Below are positions 34,690 through 46,147 of a stretch of DNA of 64,000 nt, in pieces. The stretch spans positions 8,294,501 through 8,358,500 of the forward strand of contig CM048852.1 of NCBI GenBank assembly GCA_026545225.1. The letters are read 5' to 3'. Under the pieces are notes generated by a model. It was not told the origin of the DNA. It saw only the letters and a program-made list of their open reading frames with translations, and did not search any database. Positions within the stretch are counted from its first letter, which is position 1. Every line of letters starts with the position of its first letter. The DNA comes from Cornus controversa (Eukaryota; Streptophyta; Magnoliopsida; Cornales; Cornaceae). Made by a program: the position numbers and the translations under genes.

Positions 34690-37600
34690 AAATTGAACTC
34701 CATAAGCATGCTTGTCTAAAGTGCTTTGAAGGCTTGTAATATCAATACCAAGTAGTATGTTAATAGTGGTTATTCTAGGCACATGATAGGAGATAAGACC
34801 AAATTTGCTAACCTTGAAAAATTTGATAGTGGCTCAGTTATTTTGGAGATAATAAGAAAGACAAAATTGTAGAAAAATGCTCAGTACCTGAAACAAAAGA
34901 AAATGTCTATATTAAGTGATGTGATCTATGTAGTGGGTTTAAAGCATAACTTGTTGAGTGTGAGTCAATTATGTGACACTGGTAGTTTAATTAATTTTGA
35001 CAAAGAAAACTACAATGTTATTGATAAACAATCCGGAAAAACTCTTTTTGCTGCATGTAGAGCTCTAGGAAATGTCTACACTATTCATGAGGACTCCTCA
35101 CACACTGTTTGCAATTACACGAACATGAAAAATTTAACACTTTGACATAAAAGATTAGGGCATGTGCACTCCAAGAACATAAAAAATCTTATCAAGCATA
35201 AGTCTGTTAGAGGTCTTCCAAATTTGTCTTTAAATGAAAATCAAGTATGCAATGCTTGTCAACAAGGTAAGCAGACAAAAATCTCTTTTAAAATAAAGGA
35301 AGTGAATACTTCTCAACCACTTGATATTGTGCATATGGATTTGTGTGGACCCATGAAAACCATAAGTATTGGTAGTAGCAAATACTTTATGCTTGTCATT
35401 GATGATTATAGTAGAATGACTTGGATTTATTTTCTGAAAGAAAAATCTGAAGTTATAAATTATTTCAAAAAGTTTGTTAGCGTTATTGAAAATGAGAAAA
35501 GTTACAGGGTTAAGAGACTTAGATTAGATTTTAGAACTGAATTCATCATGAAAGAATTCAGTGGTTATTGTGACTCAAAAGGAATCAAGAAAGAATTCTC
35601 AGCAGTTAGAACACCTCAACAAAATAGGGTACTTGAAATAAGAAATAGAATAGTTCAAGAAATTGGTATAACACTTCTGTTTAAGAAGAATTTATCCAAG
35701 GATTTTTGGGTAGAAACGGTAAACACAACGGTCTATATTATCAACAAAACTTTCCTAAGATCAAATTCAACAAAGACACCCTTTGACTTATGGTTTGGGA
35801 GGCCTACAACTATGCATTACTTTAAAATTTTTGGAAGTAAATGCTTCATCTACAACAACCATGATAATCTAAAAAAGTTTGATGCAAGAGCTGATGAAGG
35901 CATCTTCTTGGGATATTAAACAAAGAGAAAGCTTACAGATGTTACAATTTGAGAATCAAGAAAATGGTAGAATCCATTCATGTGAAGATTGATGAAGAAG
36001 GCACAACTCCAAAAGAAGACTCTTAAGAAGATCTTCTTCCAGAAGCAAAAAAGGAAAATGAGCAACCTAACTCATCCAATACTATTGAAGAAGAAAGAAG
36101 ATAACCTCGTTATCCCAATCTACAAAAGGAAGTCCAACAAGAAAATATTTTGGGAAATAATAAAGAAAGAGTTCTCATAAGAGCAAAAAAGAAGGCATTA
36201 CCACCTGTAGCTGAGGATGAGCATTGTCACTTTGCAATGTTATCTTCCATTGAACCAAAATGCTACTCTGAAGCAAAAGATGACCCTGAGTGGATAACAG
36301 CGATACAGGAAGAATTACATCAAATTGAGAAGAATGATACCTAGATTTTTATGCCCTAGCCAACCAATAAGAATGTTATTGGCTCTAAGTGGATCTTCCG
36401 GAATAAGATGGATGAAAAAGGGATAGTCATCAGAAATAAAGCTTGACTGGTCTGTAAAGGATTTGCTCAAATCACCAGATTGGACTATGACGAGACCTTT
36501 GCCCCAATTGCTCAATTAGAATCAATCCAAATGCTTCTCTCCTTTGTAAGCTACAAGAGAGTAATGGTCTATCAAATGGATGTCAAGTCTTCTTTTCTAA
36601 ATGGTGATTTATCAGAGGAAGTATACATTAAGCAACCTGAGAGATTTGTCGATACAAAATATCCTCAACATGTTCTCAAGCTTAGAAAAGTGCTTTGTGG
36701 ACTCAAGCAAGCTCCAAGGGCATGGTATGACAAACTCCACTCCTTTCTCATTGAACAAGGTTTCCAAAGAGGTAAAGTCGATGGCACACTCTATGTGAGA
36801 CACTCTAACTCAAACTTTTTAATTCTGTAAATTTATGTGGATGATATCATGTTTTGTGGTTCACACTCAAGTCAAACCACTCAATTTACTGCACTTATGC
36901 AATCAAAGTTTGAGATGTCCATGTTAGGCACTTTGAAATACTTCTTAGGACTTCAAATCATTCAACATTCTAAAGGCATATTCATATCTCACGAGAAGTA
37001 TGCAAAAGAAATTCTAAAAAAAATTAACATAGATGATTCTAAACTAATGTCTACTACTATGTATGTCACCACAAAATTGTCCAAAGAGTGTATCACTAAC
37101 CTCATTGATAATACACTTTACCGGTCTATGATAGAAAGTCTTCTATTACTGCATCAAGACCTAACATTATATTTGTAGTTGGCTTAGTTGCTAGATTTCA
37201 GAGTGACCCTAGAGTCTCTTATTTGAAAGTTGTCAAAAAGATCCTTAGATATATTAAAGGCACAACTAGACTCGGATTACATTATACTCCCTCTTCAGTA
37301 TTGTCTCTTGTGGCCTTCCCTGATGCCAATTGGGGTGTTTCACAAATTGATAGAAAAAGCACCTCAAGCTGTTGTTATGTGTTTGCAAATAATGTGGTTT
37401 CATGGCTTAGCAAGAAACAAGCTACTGTGTCTCTCTCCACCTCAGAAGTTGAATACATTTCAGCTACACAAGTTTGCTCTCAAGTATTGTGGATGAGAAC
37501 CACACTCACAGATCTAGGCATTGAATTCTCTACCCCTACTACCATCTTCTGTGATAATCAAAGTGCTATTGCTATTAATAAGAACCACACTTTACATAAT

Positions 37601-37760
37601 CAAAGCAAACACATAGACATAAAATATCACTTCCTAAGGGATAATGTGCGAAAAGGAAACATTCTCATAGAGTATATCAATACTGAGGTATAGTTAGCAG
37701 ACATTATAACCAAACCCTTGCCTCCAACATGGTTTGAGACACTCCGCAGTGCTTTAGGCC
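34690..37760 (+). pseudogene. Copia pol relic (protease-integrase-RT-RNase H)
   Basis: Protease: near 34751-34800 the expected DSG triad reads NSG within YVNSGYSRHMIGD, so the catalytic Asp is lost. Integrase (35164-35919): a zinc-binding HHCC module ending VCNACQQGKQTK, then HMDLCGP, a weakened second Asp block RLDFRTEF, and TPQQNRVLEIRNR. The frame breaks after EGIFLGY. RT (36480-36830 and 36837-37178): YQMDVKSSFLNGDLSEEVYI and YVDD (36837-36848), with a TAA in front of it. RNase H (37223-37693): IDRKSTSSCCYVF and SLSTSEVEYISATQ, ending at a TAG before the conserved ADI.TKPL tail. Confidence 0.9.
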
Positions 37761-37871
37761 TCACCCTTCCTCCCCACTAGCTCTGTATTTTACTACCCTT
37801 TTGACTTTCATTATCAAAAAGGGGGAGAAAGAAGTTGGGATAAGAGATTAGGTAGGTTTTTGACATTAAAA

Positions 37872-37887
37872 GGCAAAATGGGGAGAT
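37872..37887 (+). promoter_or_regulatory. Copia polypurine tract
   Basis: GGCAAAATGGGGAGAT adjoins the right LTR. A second purine tract, AAAAAGGGGGAGAAAGAAG, lies near 37817. Confidence 0.8.
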
Positions 37888-40218
37888 TGATGGTCGGAGA
37901 AGCCCTTAAGCATGTTTGCCTAAGCTTTAATGTCAAAAAGGATCTGCATAGACATTAGTGTCATTTGTCTTTAAATGCAATGACTGGGTTTAATTTTATG
38001 ATTTAATTATTTATCTTTTTCTATTAAATATTTTCATGTATATGCACTAGCCTAATTGTAGGGGTAATTTCGTCTGATTCTCCCAGAAGGGTATTTTAGA
38101 AATTATTACTAGGGCAACAATAGTGCAAGGGTAATTTGGAAATTAGTGTTGCTAGGGTTTCTTGTTTACAAAAAAAAATCAAAATAAAACAAAAATTAGA
38201 GAGAGCATATATTAACTAGCGGCGTATATAGATATAGAAAACACAAAGTAACAGTATGTGCAAAAAGATAGAGAGAGAATGAGTGAGTGATCGAGAGTCT
38301 AGTGAGAGAGAGAAATCTTCATCCTCTGTATCTTGTGATGCTTGATTTATTATCGCCGGCATCCTCATACACTTAAGTCATCATCTTTGCCGCTGGAATC
38401 TACAAGTCATCTAGTTCAATTTCGCCGATTCCAAATAGAGACTCAGTTCTTCGCTGATTCCAAGCAGAGATTCAATTCTTCGTGCCTCACGCTTGAAAAT
38501 TCTTCAACATATCTTAGTTCTTCGAGTCTTCTTCCATAGCTGCCGATATCTTCACAGACATCATTCAATTTTTTTAGCATAACACAAAAATCTCAATTTA
38601 TCGTCTATCAGCATCATCAATTGCTTAAATGATCTTCGCCAGCATCAATAGAGACTCTACCATTTTTATGTGTCGTTATTATACAGATTCATAGAGGCTT
38701 AGTTCTGGTATAATCCCTCCTATCTATTCTCTTTCACACTCACAGGTGCACATAAGTTAGATCAATCACATATATATATGCAGACTCTCGGAGCTTACTT
38801 GTTGACACACACTCTTACAGGTGCACAACTTTCTGTTTGTGTTGCTAAACTGTGAATATGTGATTTTTGAGTTTCTTTACCATAAATCTGCTATGATGAT
38901 TTCAAGTTGCTGAAAGTCATTTTCTAAAAACTATTTTGCTGAAAATTTCAAGTTAATGAAATTATGTTTTGTAATATGTTGTTGAATTGTTGTGCTATCC
39001 TAAAAGTCCAAATTACTGAAATTAAACTTCCTATTGATGATTTGGTGAATGTTAAATGCTGAAGTTGAATTTCATTGTGCTGAAATTGCTTATTTGGGTT
39101 TAATACCTTGCTGTTTTTGGAAAATTAAAGTGTGTTGTTTTGAGCTTAATATGTTGTTGTCTTGGGGTATAAATTGTGCTGCTTTGAGAAGGTTAATGTT
39201 GATGTTTTGAATTTAAAACATTGCTATTTTGGGTATTAAAGTGTGTTGTCTTGAGGTTTAAATTGTGCTATTTTGAGAAGGTTAATATTACTATTTTGGA
39301 ATTGATAACTTGCTGTTTTGGAATTGCAAATTTGCTGATTTGGAATTAATATTGCCATTTTGACATTCCTAACTTATTGATTTGGAATTGCTGAATTGCT
39401 GATTTTTAAAAGTTAAAATATGTTTCACTGAATTGTGTTCATACTCTTTATTTATTGAATTGCTAGTGCTACTAATTTCTACATCAGTTGCAGTTGTGTC
39501 TAATTATAAGAACATGTTCAAAATCTAAGTAGTACCAAAATAGTTGCTCATGGTAAATACCAAGATGAAGGAGAGTTTTCAAGTAGCTAAGAACAGGATT
39601 CTTTGAAAGAGTGTTCTACTACAAGTCCGTTGCAGCTACACTCAAGGGTGTATATATTGAAGCCTATCACAGCAGAAGTTCAAGTATCATTATCTAGCAA
39701 GAACTCAAGTGGTCATGTCAGTATCAAGCTGAACTTTGAAGACTAACAATCAGAGCTTGAAGATTTATAGATTATTACATTGAACTTACTCCACAGTCAT
39801 CATTTGTAGTCCAAGTATAAGGATACTTTGGACAGGGGGAGTTTGAGTGATTGTGGTGAGATTGGTGAGACATAGTGTAGGCTTTGGGAAGCTTAGGCTT
39901 AGTGATAGTAGAAAGTTATTGTGAGGATTGGTGAGAGTGGTTCAGGCTTAGGGAGGCTATGAACTAAGGTGAGAGCTGGAGTGATTATGTGATGAGTTGG
40001 GTGAGTGAGAGAGTGATTGAAAAATTACTGTACTACCCTTTCAGACATAGTGGAGCTCAGTTTTGGCTTAACGGCCAAACATGACGTTTCCCCGCCTTAG
40101 AATTTTACCTCTATAAACAATTGTGTCAAACTGTGTGATTTCATTTGTTAGCCAAACTTGCAACATTAGAAAGAAAAATCGAAGAACTTATTCACCCCCT
40201 CCCCCTCTAGGTTCATCA
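37888..40218 (+). repeat. Copia right LTR (2331 bp)
   Basis: Starts TGATGGTCGGAGAAG and ends GGTTCATCA, followed by ATTAT. It has small indels relative to the left LTR, for example around 38780 and near the CCCCCTCCCCCT tract at 40195. Confidence 0.9.
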
Positions 40219-40223
40219 ATTAT

Positions 40224-40585
40224 TATCCTAAAACAACCGTGATCACTAACTTGACCGTCAAAGGGTTCCTGGCAAGCATCCCAACGGCCCGATCTCATCT
40301 CCTATCTATCTTGCAAGAATCTAATGCCAAATCGGATCAGGAAGTTTTAGCATCAACACAAATATATAAAATTACAAATTCAATTATATATACACATATT
40401 ATTTTTGCAAGTTAATTTTTAAAATTAAGGTTCTTTAGTTAGCACAATTGGTAAATTAATTTTAGAAATTTCGAAAAATTAATTTGCAATTTATATTTAT
40501 GTTTTAATTAGTCTGCAAAATATAATATCAATATGGATTTTGTAATTAATGTTGAAATATAATTAGCTTAAATGTAATATAATAT
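40224..40585. other. Gene-free AT-rich spacer
   Basis: Continues the target DNA of the copia element. AATAT just before 40586 may be the left target duplication of the LARD-like element. Confidence 0.5.
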
Positions 40586-41141
40586 TGTGGGGGCGGGAAA
40601 ATTCCCACCAACAAAAAGAAGACACCTAAACATGAGAATAGTCAACATGGTACACATGGCATGATCTAAGTCGTTATCAAGAAAGATATGTGGCAAGCAA
40701 TCTTGTTAACGTGGACATCACACGTGTCAACAATAGTCAACCGGTCAAAGAAAGATCGTCAAATCAGGTTCAAATTAGGAAATATTAGATTCTTTCCTTG
40801 AGAGAAGGAATTGATACAAATTAGGCTCAAATCAAGGGAGAATCACAGGATAATCGGCACCAAATCAGCACCAGAATGGAAAGACTCCTCGTATAAATAT
40901 GTATAGAAAAATCCTGTAAAGGAGGAAGAAAGGAGGAGAAATACTGCTTGTATCTGGCCATGGCTAGGCTTTGTAATATCTCATCAGATATGAAAAAAGT
41001 CTCCTATCATCCATGGACGTAGGCCGAATTATGCCGAACCATGTAAATCTTGTGTGTCAATTATTCTCGCATTTATTTTCTTGAGTGTTCTTTGTGCATC
41101 AATTGTTTAAACTTTTGGTTGGACGATTTTTTGCACCTACA
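40586..41141 (+). repeat. LARD-like left LTR (556 bp)
   Basis: Starts TGTGGGGGCGGG and ends GCACCTACA. It has a TATA box, CGTATAAATATG (about 40891), and the conserved GACGTAGGCCGAATT.TGCCG word near 41015 that marks the R region in many plant gypsy LTRs. Confidence 0.85.
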
Positions 41142-41713
41142 CTTTGGCACTGTCTGTGGGAATATGAATGAAATCAATCGTTCTCGACTCACAGTGAGTC
41201 TCTTGCTCCATTCAAAATTTCTTTGCCAACATATTATCTGATAGAAAGAATGAGGCCATTGAAGGCCAATACAATATCACTTCATTGAGTAATATACAGA
41301 GTGTTGTTGGAGACTGGCTTGATCCAAGTGAGTCTCCCGACGATTTCTCAAGAACGATTGGCGCGGAAGTCCATTCAATCAGATCTTTCACCAATGCTCT
41401 ATAAGAAAGATAAGTTTTTTCTATTCAATTCTAAGTCCTGTTGTTTCCATATATAAAGTATGTAGTATTCATATACACATATGCATATAAATATGTAACA
41501 TAATGTGTGACAATAAAAATAGTAGATAGTCTCATCTCCCATTAGTTTGTGTTTATATCTGCAATGATATACGTGTGCACTGAAGCATTTATCCCTGTTT
41601 GTATGGAATGCATACAGAATCATATATAAGCCCAACCAAGGTGGGGTTAATTATTGAAGATGGGGAAGAATTGGGAAGAGAAAACAATTTGTCCATCAGT
41701 CATAATTAAGGTT
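41142..41713 (+). other. LARD-like interior, left part, with PBS
   Basis: Begins CTTTGGCACTGTCTGTGGGA, a form of the gypsy leader/PBS junction. The rest is non-coding; the 60-78-residue ORFs here have no recognisable motif. The nested copia element interrupts it after AGGTT. Confidence 0.65.
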
Positions 41714-43199
41714 TGTTACCCAAGAATTGACCCTAGAGGGGGGGGGGTGAATAGGGGTCAATGGCAAACTATGATGTTTTCTCCACAAATTTAAATTACA
41801 ATAAGCAAATAAAATTATGCAAATAATAGATCAAGACAATAAATAAATTGCACAATGAAAAGGAGCTAGAGATAGAGAAAATCAAACGCAAGTGACTCAA
41901 GATGTAGCATGGTTCAGAATCTCCTACTCCACGACTCAAGATCCCTCTTGAGATTTCCCAAATCCACTACGGCTTCTCCTTTCGGGTGGAGAGCAAACCT
42001 TTACAATGAAGCTAACAAGCTCCTCCTTTCTCTTGCTAAGTGAAGTCCTCCACTTAGTCTTCTAGGGTTCAACCAACCCTTTACAATAAATGATAAGAGG
42101 ATTTGAAGTACAAATGTTGTATCTCTCAAAGATGAAATTCTCAAATGAAAGCTCACAACTATAGCTGTATCTGATTCTCAAGTTTGAAGCTCAAGACTTA
42201 ATTGAATGAGAGTGAGAAGAGTGAATCGTATGTTTAAATGCTTGTATCTCTGGTAGTTGTATGTTTAAATGCAGAACAAGAGATATATATATAGTCACTC
42301 TCACTAAAATAGCTGTTGGAAGGTGGGTGAAGACATTAAATGCACCAACTAGCCGTTTAATTTTGAATCTGGGGAAAAGCAGTCGACTTTCTGCTTGAAG
42401 CAGTCGACTTTATTTGAGCCTTCAAAGAGTCAGATTCATGCTGCCCAAAAGAGTCGACTTTCTCTAATGCATAAGGCGACTATTTTATCAAATCTCATAA
42501 ACTAAAATAGAAAGAAAGTCTTCTATATGTTTTGAGAAAGTCTTCTATCTTAGTGCTCTAGAAATGACATTTTCATAAAGGCACAAACTAAAATAGAAAG
42601 ATAGTCTTCTATATGATTTGAGATAGTCTTCTATCTTACTACTCCAGAAAAGCCATTTTCACAAAAGTTCATAAACTAAAATAGAAAGATAGTCTTCTAT
42701 ACGATTTGATATAGTCTTCTATCTTGCTACTCTAGAAATGTCATTTTCGCACTGCTTAAAAGAGTCGACTTTATAATTCCACTAAGTCGACTGATTTTGG
42801 AATCATTTGAAAGGCAACTTAGTCAGGGCATCCTTGAGCTCAAAAATTAATCTCAAAAGCTAAGAGCCACTCATGAAAAAATAGAAACATGATGCATGTG
42901 GTTTTAGATTCAATTTTTGACATTGAGCTTCAAACAGGTAAATCAAATTTAGCTTTACAAAAATACCTAAGCTCTCACCATATTCTGTCTACCCCATTTC
43001 TTCTTTGTTTTGCATAATTCTTCAAGCTTGAGGTGCAAATTCCTTCTTCATTGATATTCACATGAGATGAAAACTCCTTTGAATATAAATGATCATTCTA
43101 GTCAATCACTTAAAAAAGATGTTAGTAATTAACACCATTAATGGTTTGTTATCATCAAAATTACGAGATTACCCTTAGGTTAAAATCTTTGGGTCAACA
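41714..43199 (-). repeat. Copia 3' LTR (left copy)
   Basis: TGTTACCCAAG...GGGTCAACA on the plus strand. A run of ten G lies at 41739-41748. The minus-strand TATA region is CTATATATATATCTC near 42280-42295. Five GTCGAC palindromes lie upstream of it at 42380-42790, and a triplicated 87-bp unit at about 42494-42757 (ACTAAAATAGAAAGATAGTC...). Confidence 0.95.
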
Positions 43200-43847
43200 A
43201 TCTCCCCCTTTTTGATGATGACAAAACATTGATGTGTTCAAATAAATTATAGAGTGCATTTTAAAATGCTCCCCCTATCGATATGCACATGATGAACAAT
43301 ATGATCAATAAATTGATAAACATAACATCTTTCCATATGATCATGTTTCAGAAAATTGACTTAAATAAAATGAATGAGCATAATGAGTCTCCCCCTATCA
43401 ATATCCTTTCATACCACACTTCTAAGAAGATTTAGCATGCTTAACATATCATGTGGAAGCAAATTTTAGGCATAAACATTTAGAGACATTCACCACATCC
43501 AATAAACCAATATCAAAATCCCATCCTCCTCAACACAATGAAATAATATTTTATAAATGAGTTCTCATAGTATTCATAATGCATTATATGCATTAATCAT
43601 TATACATTCATCATTGAATTCATTGGATACCAATAACAAACATATAAGCAGGATACTTTGGAGGAAAAGATAATTTTTGAAGAAGCATGCATCTAGACAT
43701 CATTCATTAAAAAAGCTTAAAGTAAAGTGACTAGTCATATAATTTGTCCATAAAGCATATGCATAACATAATGAGACAAGGGACATTCAAACATCACATC
43801 AAGAATTTCTCCCCCTTTGTCGTCATCAAAAAGGAGTAACTTATCTG
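43200..43847 (-). promoter_or_regulatory. Repeated polypurine tracts before the 3' LTR
   Basis: The minus strand carries AGGGGGAG four times (plus-strand CTCCCCCT near 43202, 43269, 43388 and 43808). The copy beside the LTR, AAAAAGGGGGAGATTG, is the expected plus-strand primer. A multiplied polypurine tract is a published signature of Sireviruses. No ORF lies in this stretch. Confidence 0.8.
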
Positions 43848-45146
43848 CTAAGGAGCTGGTGGTGGTGGAGAAATGCCAAAATGCCTTTTGATTTCCTCAA
43901 GTGCATTCAGCTGAGCTTGATAGGCATTGAAACCGATGCTCATCTTTTCAAATCCTTCATGTATTTCCCTTTCAAGGTGAGTAACCTGTCCCTCAATCCT
44001 GTCAACCCTTCCTTCAAGTCTTTCCATATTGCCCAAACGAGTATCAATGCTTTCGAGTCTAGAAAGAACTTGATGAAGCACAGAAGGATCAGTGGGAGGT
44101 AGTAGAAGAGGTGTCTCATCATCTGGTAGTTCATCCTCATTCATAGGATCATTATCACTGCCTTCTTCTGTATCTGCATCGTCATCAACTTGGCCAGCCG
44201 GCTTGTACCAAAAACCTTGATCATTTTGCTTGAATTTCATTCTTTTGAGTGTAGAGTCATCAAGCCGATCAATTTTAGCCACAGGACGCATTATGGTTTC
44301 GGTGGCAATAGGAACTCCAAAATACTCAAAAACCTTGGTGAGGGGAAGAGCATAGACAAGATGGGATCTGTCCCTCTTTATACACTCTTTCATGTGGAAG
44401 AAGATGAGATGGGCAAGGTCTAACTTCTTTTCATTCAGCAAACACCAGATAATGAAAGCTTCCATATAGGTAACATCTGTTCGGCTGCCAGATTTGGGTA
44501 AAATGTTGTACCCTATAATGGTATGAAGCAACCTAGCTTCAAGAGTGAGCTGATTGGCTTTAATCTTAGCTTTTGTAGAAATGGAGGGGTCACCACACAT
44601 TTGTCTTAGGGCATATATGGGTTCAAAGTCAGGATACAATGCCCAATCATTTGTAGAGTAGTACTGAAAATCACCTTTAGGAATGTCAAAAATTTCTCTC
44701 AGTGTAGACTTGGTGAACTCAATTTCTTTTCCCTTGACATATGAGTGCATAACATTTTTCTCTCTTTCATCTTGCTCCAAATGAGCATAGAAAAGCTTAA
44801 TAAGTCTTGGATAATGGAATGTGTCAATTGCAACAAATTGTCCCCAACCAATTTTGTCAAAAAATGCAAATGTATTTAAATGATTTTCAGCACAGATACT
44901 GGGTGAGACAACTTTACCTCGTTCAACAGCACGGTGAAGGAATTTGCGTTTGTACCGTGTTTGAAATGAAGGATCACGAAAAAGAGAGAGAGAAGATGAT
45001 GCGGGTGCAGTCGCTATAGGTGGTGGTGGAGCCGATGCCGGAACGAGCTGGTCATGGCGGCGCTTGGTTCGCCGATCACGGGATTCTGCCGCGGTGAGGT
45101 GCTGTTTTCCGGCAGTGGATCGTCCTCCCATAGTTCTTGGAGGCAT
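43848..45146 (-). CDS. Third ORF of the copia element, 432 residues, no membrane segment
   Basis: This intact ORF lies 3' of pol, where an env-like gene sits in some plant LTR elements. It starts MPPRTMGGRSTAGKQH. Residues 1-35 are basic with an NLS-like RRTKRRH (26-31 region). Residues 36-55 are Pro/Ala/Ser-rich. Residues 55-315 form a compact domain (FHYPRLIKLFYAHLE at about 110-124, FTKSTLREIFDIP at 144-156, EARLLHTIIGYNILPKSG at 203-220), resembling the Pfam family called putative plant transposon protein. An acidic linker (320-343) and a heptad coiled coil (355-420) follow. There is no signal peptide or transmembrane helix, so a fusogenic envelope role is unlikely; a nucleic-acid or capsid-associated accessory role is inference. 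It lacks stops, which suggests recent constraint or youth. Confidence 0.85.
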   Translation of the reverse strand: MPPRTMGGRSTAGKQHLTAAESRDRRTKRRHDQLVPASAPPPPIATAPASSSLSLFRDPSFQTRYKRKFLHRAVERGKVVSPSICAENHLNTFAFFDKIGWGQFVAIDTFHYPRLIKLFYAHLEQDEREKNVMHSYVKGKEIEFTKSTLREIFDIPKGDFQYYSTNDWALYPDFEPIYALRQMCGDPSISTKAKIKANQLTLEARLLHTIIGYNILPKSGSRTDVTYMEAFIIWCLLNEKKLDLAHLIFFHMKECIKRDRSHLVYALPLTKVFEYFGVPIATETIMRPVAKIDRLDDSTLKRMKFKQNDQGFWYKPAGQVDDDADTEEGSDNDPMNEDELPDDETPLLLPPTDPSVLHQVLSRLESIDTRLGNMERLEGRVDRIEGQVTHLEREIHEGFEKMSIGFNAYQAQLNALEEIKRHFGISPPPPAP

Positions 45147-46147
45147 GATGCTCCGTGCAAGAGAGAAAATGCAAGATGGTAGAATGTTTTTATCCCAAAA
45201 AGAAAAACAGAACAGATTGGTGAAATTGGTGAAGAGAAAAGTAACGAACCCCCAAGTTGATGATTAAAAAGAAAGATGGGAGTTTGAGAAAATTGATCAC
45301 CAGTGTGGATTTGGCAATGGACTAGAGCGGCGTGAAGAGAATACCAGCCCTAAGATGACTTAAGAAAAGGAGATGTAAAAAAAAAAAAAAAAAAAAACTT
45401 AAACAAGCTAAAGAGAAAGGCGACTAAAAGAAGTAGGAAAGTCTGCTTTTGGAAAAGGGAAAGTCGACTTTCTCTTTTGAGAGAGTCGGCTGTGTGGTAT
45501 ATGCTATATTAACATCCTTTTGCATCTTTTTGATCATTTTCTTTTAGAGTCAATTTCAAAAATGAAAGAGAAAAAGACCTACCCATCTGATGTTGATAAG
45601 ATAAACTTGACAGCCATAAGAGAATTATAAAGAAGACTTTGAAAATTGTTAGAAAAAATTGACTTTGAAATAAAAAAAATTAAAACAATCCACAAAGAAA
45701 GTCGACTGGAAGAATGTAGAAAGTCGACTTTTTAATGAAAACCGAAGGGATAGGATCATAGGAGAGTCGACTTTCTCTCTTGAGGGAGTCGGCTGTTTTG
45801 GGAGGTGAAAAATAATTAAAAAAAAATTAAAAAAATTAAAAAGGACAGTCGACTTATCCAGTTAGGGAAGTCGACTTTCTTTTCTTTCTTAAAAGCCAAA
45901 AACATTCTGCCAAAGATAGGCGACTTTAACAAATGGAAGAGTCGACTTTCCAAAAAAAAATAAATAAATAAAACGAAAGAAAGAGAAAAGAAAGAAAGGA
46001 AAAGAAAATAAATAAAACGAAGGAGCTTAAGGAGTCGACTTTTTCAGCACTGAAAGTCGACTGATTATCCTTGCTTGAAGTCCAAAAAAGGCTCTGTCAA
46101 AAATAGTCGACTTTAAATAAAGGAAGAGTCGACTTTTTCCTGGAAAC
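45147..46147 (-). repeat. GTCGAC palindrome array between pol and the third ORF
   Basis: No ORF. Within 45420-46140 there are about eleven GTCGAC palindromes, mostly as AGTCGACTTT, plus GGCGAC and GTCGGC variants, separated by poly-A or purine-rich tracts (an A run at 45378-45398 and AAAGAAAG blocks at 45970-46020). The same motif occurs in the LTRs. The region could be a promoter or enhancer for the third ORF, or the result of LTR-derived duplications; that part is inference. Confidence 0.8.

Larger units (their letters stand above)
30676..40218 (+). mobile_element. Full-length decayed Ty1/copia retrotransposon
   Basis: The 9543-bp element has two long LTRs, a PBS, gag-pol relics in copia order (gag, protease, integrase, RT, RNase H) and a polypurine tract. 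It is flanked by a perfect ATTAT duplication (30671-30675 and 40219-40223). Many stops and frameshifts make it non-autonomous. In one stretch of about 330 bp I counted 11 differences between the LTRs (about 3 percent), so it is clearly older than the copia element at 41714-52576. Confidence 0.92.

Noticed and set aside
43848..45146. Third copia ORF as a retroviral-type envelope protein
   Set aside because: No signal peptide, transmembrane helix or glycoprotein-like cysteine pattern; the C-terminus is a soluble coiled coil.
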